A stretch of DNA of 10,754 bases from an uncultured Campylobacter sp. (GTDB lineage Bacteria; Campylobacterota; Campylobacteria; Campylobacterales; Campylobacteraceae): positions 1 to 10,754 of the forward strand of contig NZ_CALHHX010000066.1 of assembly GCF_938030685.1 (NCBI RefSeq), written 5' to 3'. Position 1 is the first letter of the stretch; the number at the start of each line of letters is the position of its first letter. Shown here piece after piece: positions 1 to 7,146 of the stretch. The notes under the pieces were generated by a model. That model had not been told where the DNA came from, did not search any database, and worked only from the letters and a program-made list of their open reading frames with translations. The translations under genes and the position numbers were made by a program.

Positions 1-1231
1 TCGGATGGGAGAAAAAATTCCTCGCGCGCTCGTCTTTAAATTTAGGCGCGTAAAAACCCAGCTCTTGCTGCTGCGCCGGGCACGGCTCGGAATTCTGCGG
101 CGAAACGGACTCTGCTTGATTTTGCGTGGAATTAGCTTTGGAATTCCGATCGGAATTTTTAGAGCTTTGCGAGAAGTTCTGAACAGAATTTGGTTCGGCG
201 CTTCCGCCGTTTTGTGAGAAATCCCACGCGAAATTTTGATTTTTAAAGCTTTGCGCGGAAGTGGGTTTGGAGTTTTGACTTTGATCTGAATTCTTGGCGC
301 TTTGTAAGAGGTTTAGCGGTAAATTTTGCTCGGAATTTTTAATGCTCTGCGAGAAGCTCAGCTCGGAGTTTGATTTGACGCTTCTGCCGCTTTGCGAAAA
401 ACCCCACACGGAATTTTGATATTTGAAGCTTTGTGCGGGCTCTACTTCCGAATTGCGAGCTGAAATTTTAAAATTTCGCGTAGAAATTCCGCCTGAATTT
501 TTAAAATAATCTGCGCCAAATCCACAACGCAGACGGGCGTCTGGGTTCGCACCAAATCTGCAATGTAGACAGGCGGCACGAGCGGGGCGGTCGGATACGC
601 GCTGCAAAGGATCGTTCGCACTAGAGCTGGACCGCAAGCTGGCACTCGCGCTGGAGTCGCGGCGTGAGTGGACATCTCGGTTCGCGCCAACGCGCCGTAA
701 GCAAACACCCACGCTAGAGCTACGCCATAAGTAAGTACTCGCGCTAGAGCCGCGGTATGTATCGCCGCATAATAGCGCCGAATTTCGTGCAGCAAAGCCG
801 TAGCGCACTGCGCCGTTCAAGAGCACGCTCACGATATAATCATAGTTCGCACGGCTGCGTAGCTCGTATTTTGGTGCGATAAAACCACGGCGCCAGGCAT
901 CCTGCGAAAGGCTGTATCCGCTTACGTTAAGATCGCAGCGCCCGATGTCCCGAAAAGGCCTGTCTATGCAAGCAACGAAATCATAACATTTAGCATCTCG
1001 CAAAAGCCTGTGTCCGCCCGCACCGACATCGCGGCATCTAATACTTCGCAAGAGCCCGTGTCTGCGTATGCCCAGATCGTCGCATCTAGCGCCCAGCAGC
1101 CTGTATCTGCACGCATCTGGATCGCGATACGCGCCAAAGCCCCGCTTGCTCGCGTCTGGGCCGCAACGCAAGTTTAAATTTCGTGCGGAACCTCCCTGCT
1201 CGCGCGCATTAAAGATAAAATTTCTATTCAT
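1..1231 (-). CDS. Repeat-rich protein of unknown function, fourth gene of the ABC operon (3' end beyond the window)
   Basis: The frame is open for 410 codons from an ATG at 1231-1229 to the left edge. That ATG overlaps the ATPase stop by 8 bases and sits 5 bases after a strong Shine-Dalgarno (AGGGGGGTGAG, 1247-1237). I do not recognise the product. It is modular: five degenerate 16-residue units (residues 33-112), a GFIAPKY motif (116-122), about five Ser/Arg-rich 10-residue units (161-210), two 12-residue units (221-244), and an Asn/Gln/Ser-rich part with a 60-residue-period duplication (266-301 and 326-361). A second motif of the same type, GFYAPKF (392-398), follows. Finding this motif in the same frame 276 residues apart, with all repeat lengths divisible by three, is the main argument for one coding frame. 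No signal peptide or membrane segment is evident. The N-terminal half is unusually rich in Arg, Cys and Ser, and other minus-strand frames are partly open there, so that half is less certain than the Gln/Asn-rich part. Confidence 0.68.
   Translation of the reverse strand, partial: MNRNFIFNAREQGGSARNLNLRCGPDASKRGFGAYRDPDACRYRLLGARCDDLGIRRHGLLRSIRCRDVGAGGHRLLRDAKCYDFVACIDRPFRDIGRCDLNVSGYSLSQDAWRRGFIAPKYELRSRANYDYIVSVLLNGAVRYGFAARNSALLCGDTYRGSSASTYLWRSSSVGVCLRRVGANRDVHSRRDSSASASLRSSSSANDPLQRVSDRPARAACLHCRFGANPDARLRCGFGADYFKNSGGISTRNFKISARNSEVEPAQSFKYQNSVWGFSQSGRSVKSNSELSFSQSIKNSEQNLPLNLLQSAKNSDQSQNSKPTSAQSFKNQNFAWDFSQNGGSAEPNSVQNFSQSSKNSDRNSKANSTQNQAESVSPQNSEPCPAQQQELGFYAPKFKDERARNFFSHP
151..441 (-). 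repeat. Direct repeat with 180-bp period (60 codons) inside the Gln/Asn/Ser-rich region
   Basis: The stretch 151-261 recurs at 331-441, offset by exactly 180 bases. Both copies begin CGGAATTTTTA on the plus strand. The encoded copies (residues 326-361 and 266-301) share AQSFK, QN, W, FSQ, NS, FSQS and KNS at matching positions, about 60% identity. A shorter, weaker echo of the same motif lies between them at about 289-310. The exact 60-codon period supports expansion under reading-frame constraint. Confidence 0.85.
499..751 (-). repeat. Degenerate 30-bp and 36-bp tandem repeats
   Basis: On the minus strand 750-721 and 720-691 both begin GCTCTAGCG and match at about 22 of 30 bases. Weaker 30-base units continue to about 602, giving 10-residue units ending in Arg. 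Next to them, 570-535 and 534-499 form a 36-base pair, both starting GTCT and sharing GATTTGG, giving CLHCRFGANPDA and RLRCGFGADYFK. The outer 30-base units are weak. Confidence 0.55.
895..1134 (-). repeat. Five degenerate 48-bp tandem repeats (16-residue units)
   Basis: Reading the minus strand, units run 1134-1087 (most diverged), 1086-1039, 1038-991, 990-943 and 942-895. The two central units share GATGC at the start and a GGCTnTTGCGA-type block near the end. The encoded units are of the type RCDDLGIRRHGLLRSI, RCRDVGAGGHRLLRDA and KCYDFVACIDRPFRDI. A weak partial unit may extend to about 1165. Confidence 0.75.
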
Positions 1232-1913
1232 AATAGCTCACCCCCCTAAACTGTTCGCTTACCACGCGCTCTTCGTACCGCTCGTCGCGCGCGCTTAGCG
1301 GCTCATCCAGCCTCACGACGCGTCTAAGCCCCATCCCTTTGGGCTCAAGCTCGATGATCTCGTGGCTTAGGCGTGCGGCTTCGAAGCGGTCGTGAGTCAC
1401 CAAAAGACAGGCAAGCCCCTCGCGCTCGATCTTTGAAACTAAAATTTCGATCAGCGCGCCGCGCAGATCGCGATCGAGCCCTACAAACGGCTCATCAAGC
1501 AGCGCCAGATCGCAGCCGCTAAGGATCGTGCGCAAAAACGCCGTGCGCTTTTGCATGCCGCCGCTTAGCTCTCGCGGGAATTTATTCAGATCACTCGGAC
1601 TTAGCCCGATCTTTGCGGCGAGGGCGTAAATTTCGTTCATGCCTGCGGGGCTAAAAATTTCGATATTTTTAAGTGCCGTGAGGTTCGGCAGCAGGCGGTT
1701 TTCTTGAAACAAAAAGCTGATTTTCTTAAAGCCGTTTTCGATCTGTCCGCTTTTTTTATCCTCCAGCCCGCAGACCAGCCGCAAAAGCGAGGTCTTGCCG
1801 CAGCCGCTCGGACCAAAGAGCGTCTTTACTTCGCCTGCGCGCAGCTGCAGTGAAAAATCGGAAATTATAACGTCGCGCAGAATTTCGTAGCACAGATTTG
1901 AAATTTTTAGCAT
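1224..1913 (-). CDS. ABC transporter ATP-binding protein, NitT/TauT (SsuB/TauB-like) family
   Basis: This is the cytoplasmic ATPase of the importer formed with the two genes upstream. In residues numbered from the ATG at 1913 (229 aa) it has Walker A GPSGCGKT (about 34-41), a Q-loop FQENRLLPNLTA as in SsuB/TauB proteins, the signature LSGGMQKR, Walker B LALLDEP followed by the D-loop GLD, and the H-loop LLVTHD. Length is normal for the family. Three starts are possible: GTG 1925, ATG 1916 (ATGA overlap with the permease stop) and ATG 1913. GGAG at 1923-1920 lies 6 bases from ATG 1913, the best spacing, so I chose it; 1916 is nearly as good. All parts needed for ATP hydrolysis are present. The substrate cannot be read from this subunit. 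Confidence 0.92.
   Translation of the reverse strand: MLKISNLCYEILRDVIISDFSLQLRAGEVKTLFGPSGCGKTSLLRLVCGLEDKKSGQIENGFKKISFLFQENRLLPNLTALKNIEIFSPAGMNEIYALAAKIGLSPSDLNKFPRELSGGMQKRTAFLRTILSGCDLALLDEPFVGLDRDLRGALIEILVSKIEREGLACLLVTHDRFEAARLSHEIIELEPKGMGLRRVVRLDEPLSARDERYEERVVSEQFRGVSYYE
1237..1247 (-). promoter_or_regulatory. Ribosome binding site of the repeat-rich gene
   Basis: AGGGGGGTGAG lies inside the last codons of the ATPase gene, 5 bases before the ATG at 1231. It decides the start of the downstream frame and points to translational coupling with the ATPase. The run of six G is too short to claim phase variation. Confidence 0.6.
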
Positions 1914-2710
1914 CATCTGCTCCACGGCATCAGTAAAATTTCAAGCGGCTTGGTCACGAGATAATCGAAAAGCGCCGTAAAGGCTATGACTAGGCACACA
2001 TACGCCATGACCTCGACCGTATCGATATTGACGCGCGCTTCGGCTATCTTTGCGCCGATGCCGTCGTTCGCGCCTAAAAGCTCCGCCATCACAAGCACCT
2101 TCGCGCCGTTGCTGACCGCGACGTAGATCGCAGGGAGCAGCCGCTCGATTAGGTGCGGCGCGTAGAGGTAGCGCAGTTTTTTTAAAATTGAGCTTTTGTA
2201 GCTGTCGAAAAGCTCGGTGTATTCGGTGCTCACGCTAGCCATCGCCTGCACTGCGGACGCAAAAGTCATCGGCGCGACGACGATAACGACGGTAAAAAGC
2301 ACGCTTTTATCGCCGAAATGAAACCAAAATATCGCAAGCACGATCCAGACGATGGGCGGCGTCGAAAGAAGCACGGTAATTAGCGGGTTTAAAAAGGCTC
2401 GCAGGCTTTTGAAATACCCCGCCGCAAGCCCGCTGCAAATCCCCGCAAAAAGCGCGAGGAAGGTGCCTGCAAGCGCACGTTTAAGCGACAGAGCTAGATC
2501 GTTTGCGGCAAAATTTCTTAAAATTTCGCACGCCTTAGAAAAAACCGCCGCGGGCTGGGGAAGAATGAGCGGCCCATAAGCCTCGCTCGCCACCTGCCAA
2601 AGGGCTATGAAAAAGCACACCGCCCCTAGGCTCGCAAAGCCGCCCCACAGATAATCTATGACGTAAAACGCGGGGTTTTGAGCTTTGCGAATTTTATCGA
2701 TTTTTAGCAT
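1913..2710 (-). CDS. ABC transporter permease, NitT/TauT (SsuC/TauC-like) family
   Basis: A 265-aa inner-membrane permease with about six hydrophobic segments (near residues 22-45, 76-100, 106-130, 134-157, 190-212 and 234-253). The binding-protein-dependent permease loop that contacts the ATPase is recognisable between segments four and five, in the stretch ELFDSYKSSILKKLRYLYAP and the following LIERLLPAIY. The start ATG at 2710 overlaps the end of the binding-protein gene by 7 bases, and the stop overlaps the ATPase start region, so the three genes are probably translated in step. It moves an anionic or small organic solute delivered by the periplasmic protein; the family covers nitrate, sulfonates, taurine and thiamine precursors, and nothing here picks one. 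Confidence 0.92.
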   Translation of the reverse strand: MLKIDKIRKAQNPAFYVIDYLWGGFASLGAVCFFIALWQVASEAYGPLILPQPAAVFSKACEILRNFAANDLALSLKRALAGTFLALFAGICSGLAAGYFKSLRAFLNPLITVLLSTPPIVWIVLAIFWFHFGDKSVLFTVVIVVAPMTFASAVQAMASVSTEYTELFDSYKSSILKKLRYLYAPHLIERLLPAIYVAVSNGAKVLVMAELLGANDGIGAKIAEARVNIDTVEVMAYVCLVIAFTALFDYLVTKPLEILLMPWSR

Positions 2711-3663
2711 AGAAAAAACTCGTCCTTAGGCATCGCGCCGCCGAGGAGCTTAGGGTTAAATTCCATCAGAATTTCATAAAATTTCAAAAGCTCGTCCTTG
2801 ATCTCGCTAGGCTTTTTGACGCATAAATTCGACGTATCGATACTCATAAATATCGCAGGCGGCGGCGCGGGAAAGAAATTTGTCCCGATCGCCGCGGCGC
2901 TTTGTTTGTTCGCTTTGATCCACGCAAGCGCGTCTGTCAGATCGGCGTTTAAAATTTCAAAATCCACCTTTTTCGCGGCGTAAAAATCAGTATCTGCGAT
3001 GATGCCCGCTTGCGGGATTATGGGCTTTACCGAAAACGCCTGCGCCCACATATCGCTTAAATTTGCCCCTCGCTGCACGGCGATACCCGATACTTTGCCC
3101 TTCAAGATCATGGCGCTTGCTAGCGGCTCGACCGTGATCGCGACGTCGTAGTCCTTGGCCAAAAACAGCTGCGCGCTCTCTGCGGGGCTGGCGGTGTAGT
3201 CGATATTTAGCCCGCTAATGCCCTGCTTTTTCGCTATGGCTCGCACAATGATGTCTAGCATGTCGTTTTTAAAAGGCATTACGATCTTTTTGCCCTTCAG
3301 CTGCGCAAATTCCGTTATCTTCTCGCCCTTGCTCATCACGAAATTTAGCCCCTCGGTGAGGATATTTACCATACCGATCTTGCGCCCCTGATTTGCGAGG
3401 TTCACCCCCACGTTGCTAGGGCTCATCATGACCTTGTACTCGCCGTTTGCCACGCCTGCGCGCAGCTGATCGGGATCGCGCCAAAGCTCGAGCTTCGCGT
3501 CGTATTTTTTGCCGATCTGCCCCTGCATGCACGCAACGCCGATGATGAGGCTAGGCATCGCAGGCGCGCCATAAATAGTAAAAGCCTCCTTTGCAAAAAG
3601 AGGGCTAGCAAGCCCGCTAGCCGCCAACGCGGACGTTAGTTTTAAGAAATTTCTTCTTTGCAT
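2704..3663 (-). CDS. ABC transporter substrate-binding protein, NitT/TauT family, Tat-exported
   Basis: A 319-aa periplasmic binding protein and first gene of the operon. The N-terminus has a twin-arginine motif (QRRNFLK, residues 2-8), then a moderately hydrophobic stretch and a likely cleavage site after SPLFA (residue 24), so export is probably by Tat, already folded. The body has features of the SsuA/TauA/NMT1 class: the RDPDQLRAGVANGEY segment, the MMSPSNVGVNLANQG segment near the first ligand-facing loop, and LKGKKIVMPF, the usual 'LkGKkia' strand. No lipobox is seen. The ATG at 3663 follows GAGGAG at 3672-3667. A Tat signal raises the possibility of a cofactor or metal-containing ligand, but that is inference; the substrate is unknown. 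Confidence 0.9.
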   Translation of the reverse strand: MQRRNFLKLTSALAASGLASPLFAKEAFTIYGAPAMPSLIIGVACMQGQIGKKYDAKLELWRDPDQLRAGVANGEYKVMMSPSNVGVNLANQGRKIGMVNILTEGLNFVMSKGEKITEFAQLKGKKIVMPFKNDMLDIIVRAIAKKQGISGLNIDYTASPAESAQLFLAKDYDVAITVEPLASAMILKGKVSGIAVQRGANLSDMWAQAFSVKPIIPQAGIIADTDFYAAKKVDFEILNADLTDALAWIKANKQSAAAIGTNFFPAPPPAIFMSIDTSNLCVKKPSEIKDELLKFYEILMEFNPKLLGGAMPKDEFFLC

Positions 3664-3716
3664 CTTCTCCTCTTTTCATTCCTGCCAAACGGCAAGATTT
3701 TGATAATCGATGTGCA

Positions 3717-3722
3717 ATTATA
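3717..3722 (-). promoter_or_regulatory. -10 box of the ABC operon promoter
   Basis: TATAAT on the minus strand, 54 bases before the SBP start and preceded by a T-rich stretch as is usual in Campylobacter. The leader between it and the gene holds a small hairpin (TGCC-AAAC-GGCA, 3683-3694). A loose dyad, TGATAAT/ATTATATCA (3701-3724), overlaps the box and could be an operator; this is weak. Confidence 0.5.
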
Positions 3723-3822
3723 TCAAAAACAGGAGTGATTCGGTTTGATTAAGCTCAATAGTCCCTCTTTAAATTTTAATGCGCTAAAATTTAAAACGTC
3801 CCGCAGCGATAAAATTTTATGC

Positions 3823-3850
3823 TAAAATGGCGCAAATTTCAATCCAAGGA
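3823..3850 (+). promoter_or_regulatory. Original ilvD promoter and ribosome site (now driving a relic)
   Basis: TAAAAT at 3823-3828 with an extended TGC just before it is a good -10 box. AAGGA at 3846-3850 lies 6 bases before the ATG at 3857. The leader resembles the one at the right edge (GGCGCAAATTT here, GGCACAAAAAATTT there; same AGGA-to-start spacing), so the duplicated segment includes upstream sequence as well as codons. Confidence 0.55.
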
Positions 3851-3856
3851 CATAAA

Positions 3857-3958
3857 ATGAGAAGCGACATCATTAAAAAAGGCTATACGCGCGCGCCGCA
3901 CAGAAGCTTGCTAAGAGCGACCGGGCTAAAATGGTGTTGCAATAGACGTTCTGCTTGA
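3857..3958 (+). pseudogene. ilvD: ilvD 5' fragment (dihydroxy-acid dehydratase relic)
   Basis: The first 25 codons read as an intact IlvD N-terminus (MRSDIIKKGYTRAPHRSLLR, then ATGLK). IlvD is the [Fe-S] enzyme of branched-chain amino acid synthesis, normally over 550 residues. After codon 25 (base 3931) homology ends: eight unrelated codons follow to a TGA at 3956. Promoter and ribosome site are intact, so a 33-residue peptide could still be made, but no enzyme. The same start reappears at 10713, 40 of 42 bases identical, so the functional gene appears to have been displaced about 6.86 kb to the right. It is one end of the duplication that frames the restriction island. Confidence 0.88.
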
Positions 3959-4011
3959 CAATAACTGTTTCAAAACTAGGTATTTAAAGCTATCCGTAAT
4001 TTAAAAATAGT

Positions 4012-4030
4012 TATAATCCAATTAAAAAGG
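4012..4030 (+). promoter_or_regulatory. Promoter -10 box and ribosome site of the mod operon
   Basis: A perfect TATAAT at 4012-4017 is followed by AAAAAGG at 4024-4030, 7 bases before the ATG at 4038. Transcription would begin only about 15 bases upstream of the gene. No good -35 is seen, which is normal for Campylobacter. The elements TAGTTATAATC and AATTAAAAAGG recur in near-identical form before the right-hand ilvD start. Confidence 0.65.
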
Positions 4031-4037
4031 CTTGTAT

Positions 4038-6353
4038 ATGAATTATAAAAAAGCATTTTATTCGAAACTAGAAGACTGCTACTTGGGTGTAAAGATCAAG
4101 GACACGAAAGATAAAAGCGGTTTTAGTAACCTTTTAAGCATAAAAGAGCGATATTTCGAGTATATTAAGCAAATTTTAGATAAGCAAATTTCGTCCACGA
4201 ACGATTCTGACGAACATGAAATTTACAACAAGCTTTACACGTTTTTCGATAGTTATCTAAATGAAACAGGCACGCCATTTTTTACCGATACGCCGATTTA
4301 TAAAAATATCTACGCTAAAATTTACTCAAACTCCAAAGACACGAGCCTATTTTATAAAACGCAAAATTTATACTACGTAAAATCGGACGTAATCTATAAA
4401 AGTATGACGCTAACCGATGAAAACACTAAATTTGCGGTGGAATTTAACGCGAACGAGTTTCGCCGGTCGAGCGATAATGTAAAATCAAAGCTAATTTTTA
4501 AATTCGCAGGATTAGAGCAAGGTGCGAATTTGCAGATACAAACTCCGCTAATCAAAATAAACGTAACGAATCAAAGCGAGCTATTTAAGAACTTAAAAAG
4601 CGTTTTTAAGCAAGGAAGCGGTGAATTCACGGACGATTTTTTAAAAGAGCTAAAAGGGCTCAAAATTGACGAAGACGAGCTAAAAAAGATTTTTCGTAGC
4701 TATAAAAAGCAAAACGAAGTGGATTTTTTTATCCATAAAGATGCCGAGAATTTTTTGAAAGAGCAGTTTGAGTTATGGATGTTTAGTTATCTTTATGCCG
4801 ACAGCAAGACGCACAAGTGGCAGCCTTACGCAATTGAGAGATTGCAAAGAATCCGCAATATCGCATTCGAGTTAATCGAAATCATAGCCAAATTTGAAAA
4901 CGAGCTAAAAGCGATCTGGCTAAAACCCAAATTCGCCAAAAATACGCAGTATGTTTTTACGCTGGATTTAATACCTAATTTCGATATTTCGCTCGTTACC
5001 GACAAGCAAATTGCCGAGTGGAAAGAGTTAAATTTAGTTGACGTTAACTTTACGACTAGCACGCTAAAAAGCGACTTTGGAAAATATAAATTCCTACCAC
5101 TCGATACGAAATTTTTAAACTATAAAAATAGACTGGATTTGCTTAGCAGGTTTGAAAATTTAGACGAAATTTTAAATGGCGAACTAGTAAAATCGGACAA
5201 TTTCGCTGCACTAAATACCCTAATGCCTCGTTATAAAGGTAAAATCGACCTTGTCTATATCGATCCGCCGTTTAATACAGGCTCAGACTTTGAGTATAAA
5301 GACCGCTTTCAAGATTCCACGTGGCTTACGCTAATGCAAAACCGCCTAGAATTCGCACGTGAAATTTTAAGTGAGCGTGGGAGTTTTTATCTACACCTAG
5401 ACCACAATGCAAACTATATGGGACGAATGCTGTTAAATGATACGTTCGGTAAGGATAAATTTATAAATGAAATTATTTGGAGTTATCGTAGCGGCGGAGC
5501 TTCAAAAAATGAGAGTATGCCAAGAAAACACGATAATATTTGGCTATACTCTAAAACAGATAATTTTGTCGTCAAGCCTCTATATGAAATACAATACTAT
5601 GATGTAAATTTTATGGGCAGTTGCAGTCAGGATGAAAATGGAAAATTTTATGTAAATACTCTTTTAAGAGATGTACTTGAGGGTGATATTAAAATAAATA
5701 AAGATGGGAAAACTCAATTATATAGTGTTAAACCTGTATTAAATTTATCATCGGAACATTTAGGATTTGGTACACAAAAACCAGAGGGGCTTTTGTCGCT
5801 CCTTTTTGAAATAGTAAATACTGATAAAAAATCCATCATTTTAGACTATCATTTAGGCTCGGGCACAAGTGTTGCGGTGGCGCAAAAACTCGGTCGAAAG
5901 TGGCTTGGCGTGGAGATGGGTGAGCATTTTTACAGCGTGATTATCCCGCGTCTTAAAAAGGTGCTCGCAGGGGTGCAAAGCGGTATCAGTAAAGACGCGG
6001 GCCATCATGGCGGCGGAGCGTTTAGATATTTTGAGTTAGAAAGCTACGAAGAGGCGCTGAATGAATGCGAATACGCGCTAGATGAGAGTGGCGTGATAGA
6101 TTATCGTAAATCGCGCAAGCTCATAAAGGAGCTAAATAAGGGAGAGAAAGTGTGCCTTGATATGGACGGATACAGGGGTGAATTTGACATTTTTTTGAGT
6201 TATTCAAATTTGACTGGCGCAAAAATCAAACGAATTTTTGCGCGTGACGACGTAGAGTGCGCAGAATTTGAAAACGGTGAAATAATGCAAAAAGATGACA
6301 TCGATATGGCAAAATTTCCTAAAATCCGCGACCTAATCTGGTGGGAGAGGTAA
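4038..6353 (+). CDS. mod: Type III-like restriction-modification methyltransferase (N6-adenine, Mod)
   Basis: A 771-aa methyltransferase that would transfer a methyl group from S-adenosylmethionine to adenine N6 and supply sequence recognition to the Mod-Res complex. The catalytic motif DPPF is at residues 409-412, followed by NTGSDF. The SAM-binding motif DYHLGSGTS (603-611) comes after it, the order of beta-class enzymes and type III Mod proteins. TQKPEGLL precedes the SAM motif, and the C-terminal GGGAFRYFELESYEEA is typical of Mod. A long N-terminal region (about 1-370) has no motif I can name. The target-recognition segment (about 485-575) is short and more AT-rich than the flanks. I start at ATG 4038, 7 bases after AAAAAGG; a TTG two codons earlier is possible. 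No long homopolymer or short tandem repeat suggests phase variation. The stop lies one base from the next start. Confidence 0.88.
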   Translation: MNYKKAFYSKLEDCYLGVKIKDTKDKSGFSNLLSIKERYFEYIKQILDKQISSTNDSDEHEIYNKLYTFFDSYLNETGTPFFTDTPIYKNIYAKIYSNSKDTSLFYKTQNLYYVKSDVIYKSMTLTDENTKFAVEFNANEFRRSSDNVKSKLIFKFAGLEQGANLQIQTPLIKINVTNQSELFKNLKSVFKQGSGEFTDDFLKELKGLKIDEDELKKIFRSYKKQNEVDFFIHKDAENFLKEQFELWMFSYLYADSKTHKWQPYAIERLQRIRNIAFELIEIIAKFENELKAIWLKPKFAKNTQYVFTLDLIPNFDISLVTDKQIAEWKELNLVDVNFTTSTLKSDFGKYKFLPLDTKFLNYKNRLDLLSRFENLDEILNGELVKSDNFAALNTLMPRYKGKIDLVYIDPPFNTGSDFEYKDRFQDSTWLTLMQNRLEFAREILSERGSFYLHLDHNANYMGRMLLNDTFGKDKFINEIIWSYRSGGASKNESMPRKHDNIWLYSKTDNFVVKPLYEIQYYDVNFMGSCSQDENGKFYVNTLLRDVLEGDIKINKDGKTQLYSVKPVLNLSSEHLGFGTQKPEGLLSLLFEIVNTDKKSIILDYHLGSGTSVAVAQKLGRKWLGVEMGEHFYSVIIPRLKKVLAGVQSGISKDAGHHGGGAFRYFELESYEEALNECEYALDESGVIDYRKSRKLIKELNKGEKVCLDMDGYRGEFDIFLSYSNLTGAKIKRIFARDDVECAEFENGEIMQKDDIDMAKFPKIRDLIWWER

Positions 6354-6354
6354 G

Positions 6355-7146
6355 ATGAGCGAGAAAATAACTTTTAGTGAATGTGAACTTATTATAAATC
6401 AAAGCGAAATTCCACAAATAAATATTTTTGAAAATAAACAATCTGATAGTTATGAGCTAGATGGAGTTTATTATCAGGTTGATTGTGAAATCATAAAAAA
6501 TAATATCTTTTGGATCTATGCTAAATATGGCAAACCTAAACCATATACAGATGAAGTTTTGAATATAGAAACGCAAGAGAATTATAAAAATAGCAGAAGC
6601 CCAAATGAAGCAGAACTTAAAAATCAGCTCTTTTGCATATATATTTATGATAAAGCTACGCTATATGTTTCTGATTTTAGAAAAAATAGTTTTTTGAAAG
6701 ATTATTTAAAAGCTAAGTATAATAAGGAATTTGATATTAAAAAATATTTTATAGATCCGAAAGAATTTGTAGACACAATATCATCTGTTGAAAGTATTAA
6801 ATTTACATCTGGCGATAAAGATTTATTTAATGGCGCAATATTTGATGATATTGGCGATGTGTATGGATTAGGGCAGCCTATCAATTTTACGCTAGAAGCA
6901 AAAATTCAAAACAAATTATTTGAACGTGAAAAATTTATAAATTTTCTTAATAGATTCAAATTTAAAAAAGAAAATTGCGAAATTAGTAGGGTAATTTGTA
7001 TAGGTAAAGATGACGAAGGCTTTGAAAAAATTTTTAACCTTGAAACCTTAATGAAAAAAATACAGGTCAATGTTGAAAAAGATAAAAATGGAATGTATGA
7101 CGCGGAGTATGTAAAACGATCGCTCTTGGAACAATTGAATGTATAG
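6355..7146 (+). CDS. Unknown soluble protein, possible RexA-like sensor
   Basis: A 263-aa acidic/lysine-rich soluble protein with no signal peptide or membrane segment, starting one base after mod behind GGGAGAGG. I recognise no conserved catalytic motif. Its size, its place directly before a four-helix membrane protein, and its layout recall lambda RexA (279 aa): an N-terminal half with NEAELKNQLFCIYIYD then LYVSD, a central NFTLEAK strand (compare VKVEAK in RexA), and a charged C-terminal part. That comparison is from memory and by eye, so remote homology is only a hypothesis. KwaB of Kiwa (DUF4868) is an alternative relative. G+C is about 25% in sampled lines, below mod and res. It overlaps the next gene by 8 bases, indicating coupled translation. 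A role in phage defence is inferred from context. Confidence 0.8.
   Translation: MSEKITFSECELIINQSEIPQINIFENKQSDSYELDGVYYQVDCEIIKNNIFWIYAKYGKPKPYTDEVLNIETQENYKNSRSPNEAELKNQLFCIYIYDKATLYVSDFRKNSFLKDYLKAKYNKEFDIKKYFIDPKEFVDTISSVESIKFTSGDKDLFNGAIFDDIGDVYGLGQPINFTLEAKIQNKLFEREKFINFLNRFKFKKENCEISRVICIGKDDEGFEKIFNLETLMKKIQVNVEKDKNGMYDAEYVKRSLLEQLNV

Noticed and set aside
442..795. 117-aa minus-strand frame in the repeat region
   Set aside because: It overlaps the longer 410-codon frame that has a coupled start and strong ribosome site; its Ala/Val/Leu-rich content looks like a shifted reading of the repeats and it has no ribosome site I can see.
895..1134. 48-bp array as CRISPR
   Set aside because: Units are contiguous and diverged along their whole length, with no invariant repeat separated by unique spacers, and no cas gene nearby.
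1068..1298. 76-aa plus-strand frame across the ATPase end
   Set aside because: Antisense to the 48-bp array and the ATPase C-terminus; its residues follow the repeat pattern and nothing supports a start.
3683..3694. TGCC-AAAC-GGCA hairpin as a terminator or riboswitch
   Set aside because: Four base pairs only, no T run after it on either strand, and no larger conserved fold visible in the leader.
3955..3983. TTGACA at 3955 as a sigma70 -35 box for mod
   Set aside because: At 17-base spacing the matching hexamer is AGGTAT, a poor -10, while TATAAT at 4012 is a far better promoter closer to the gene.
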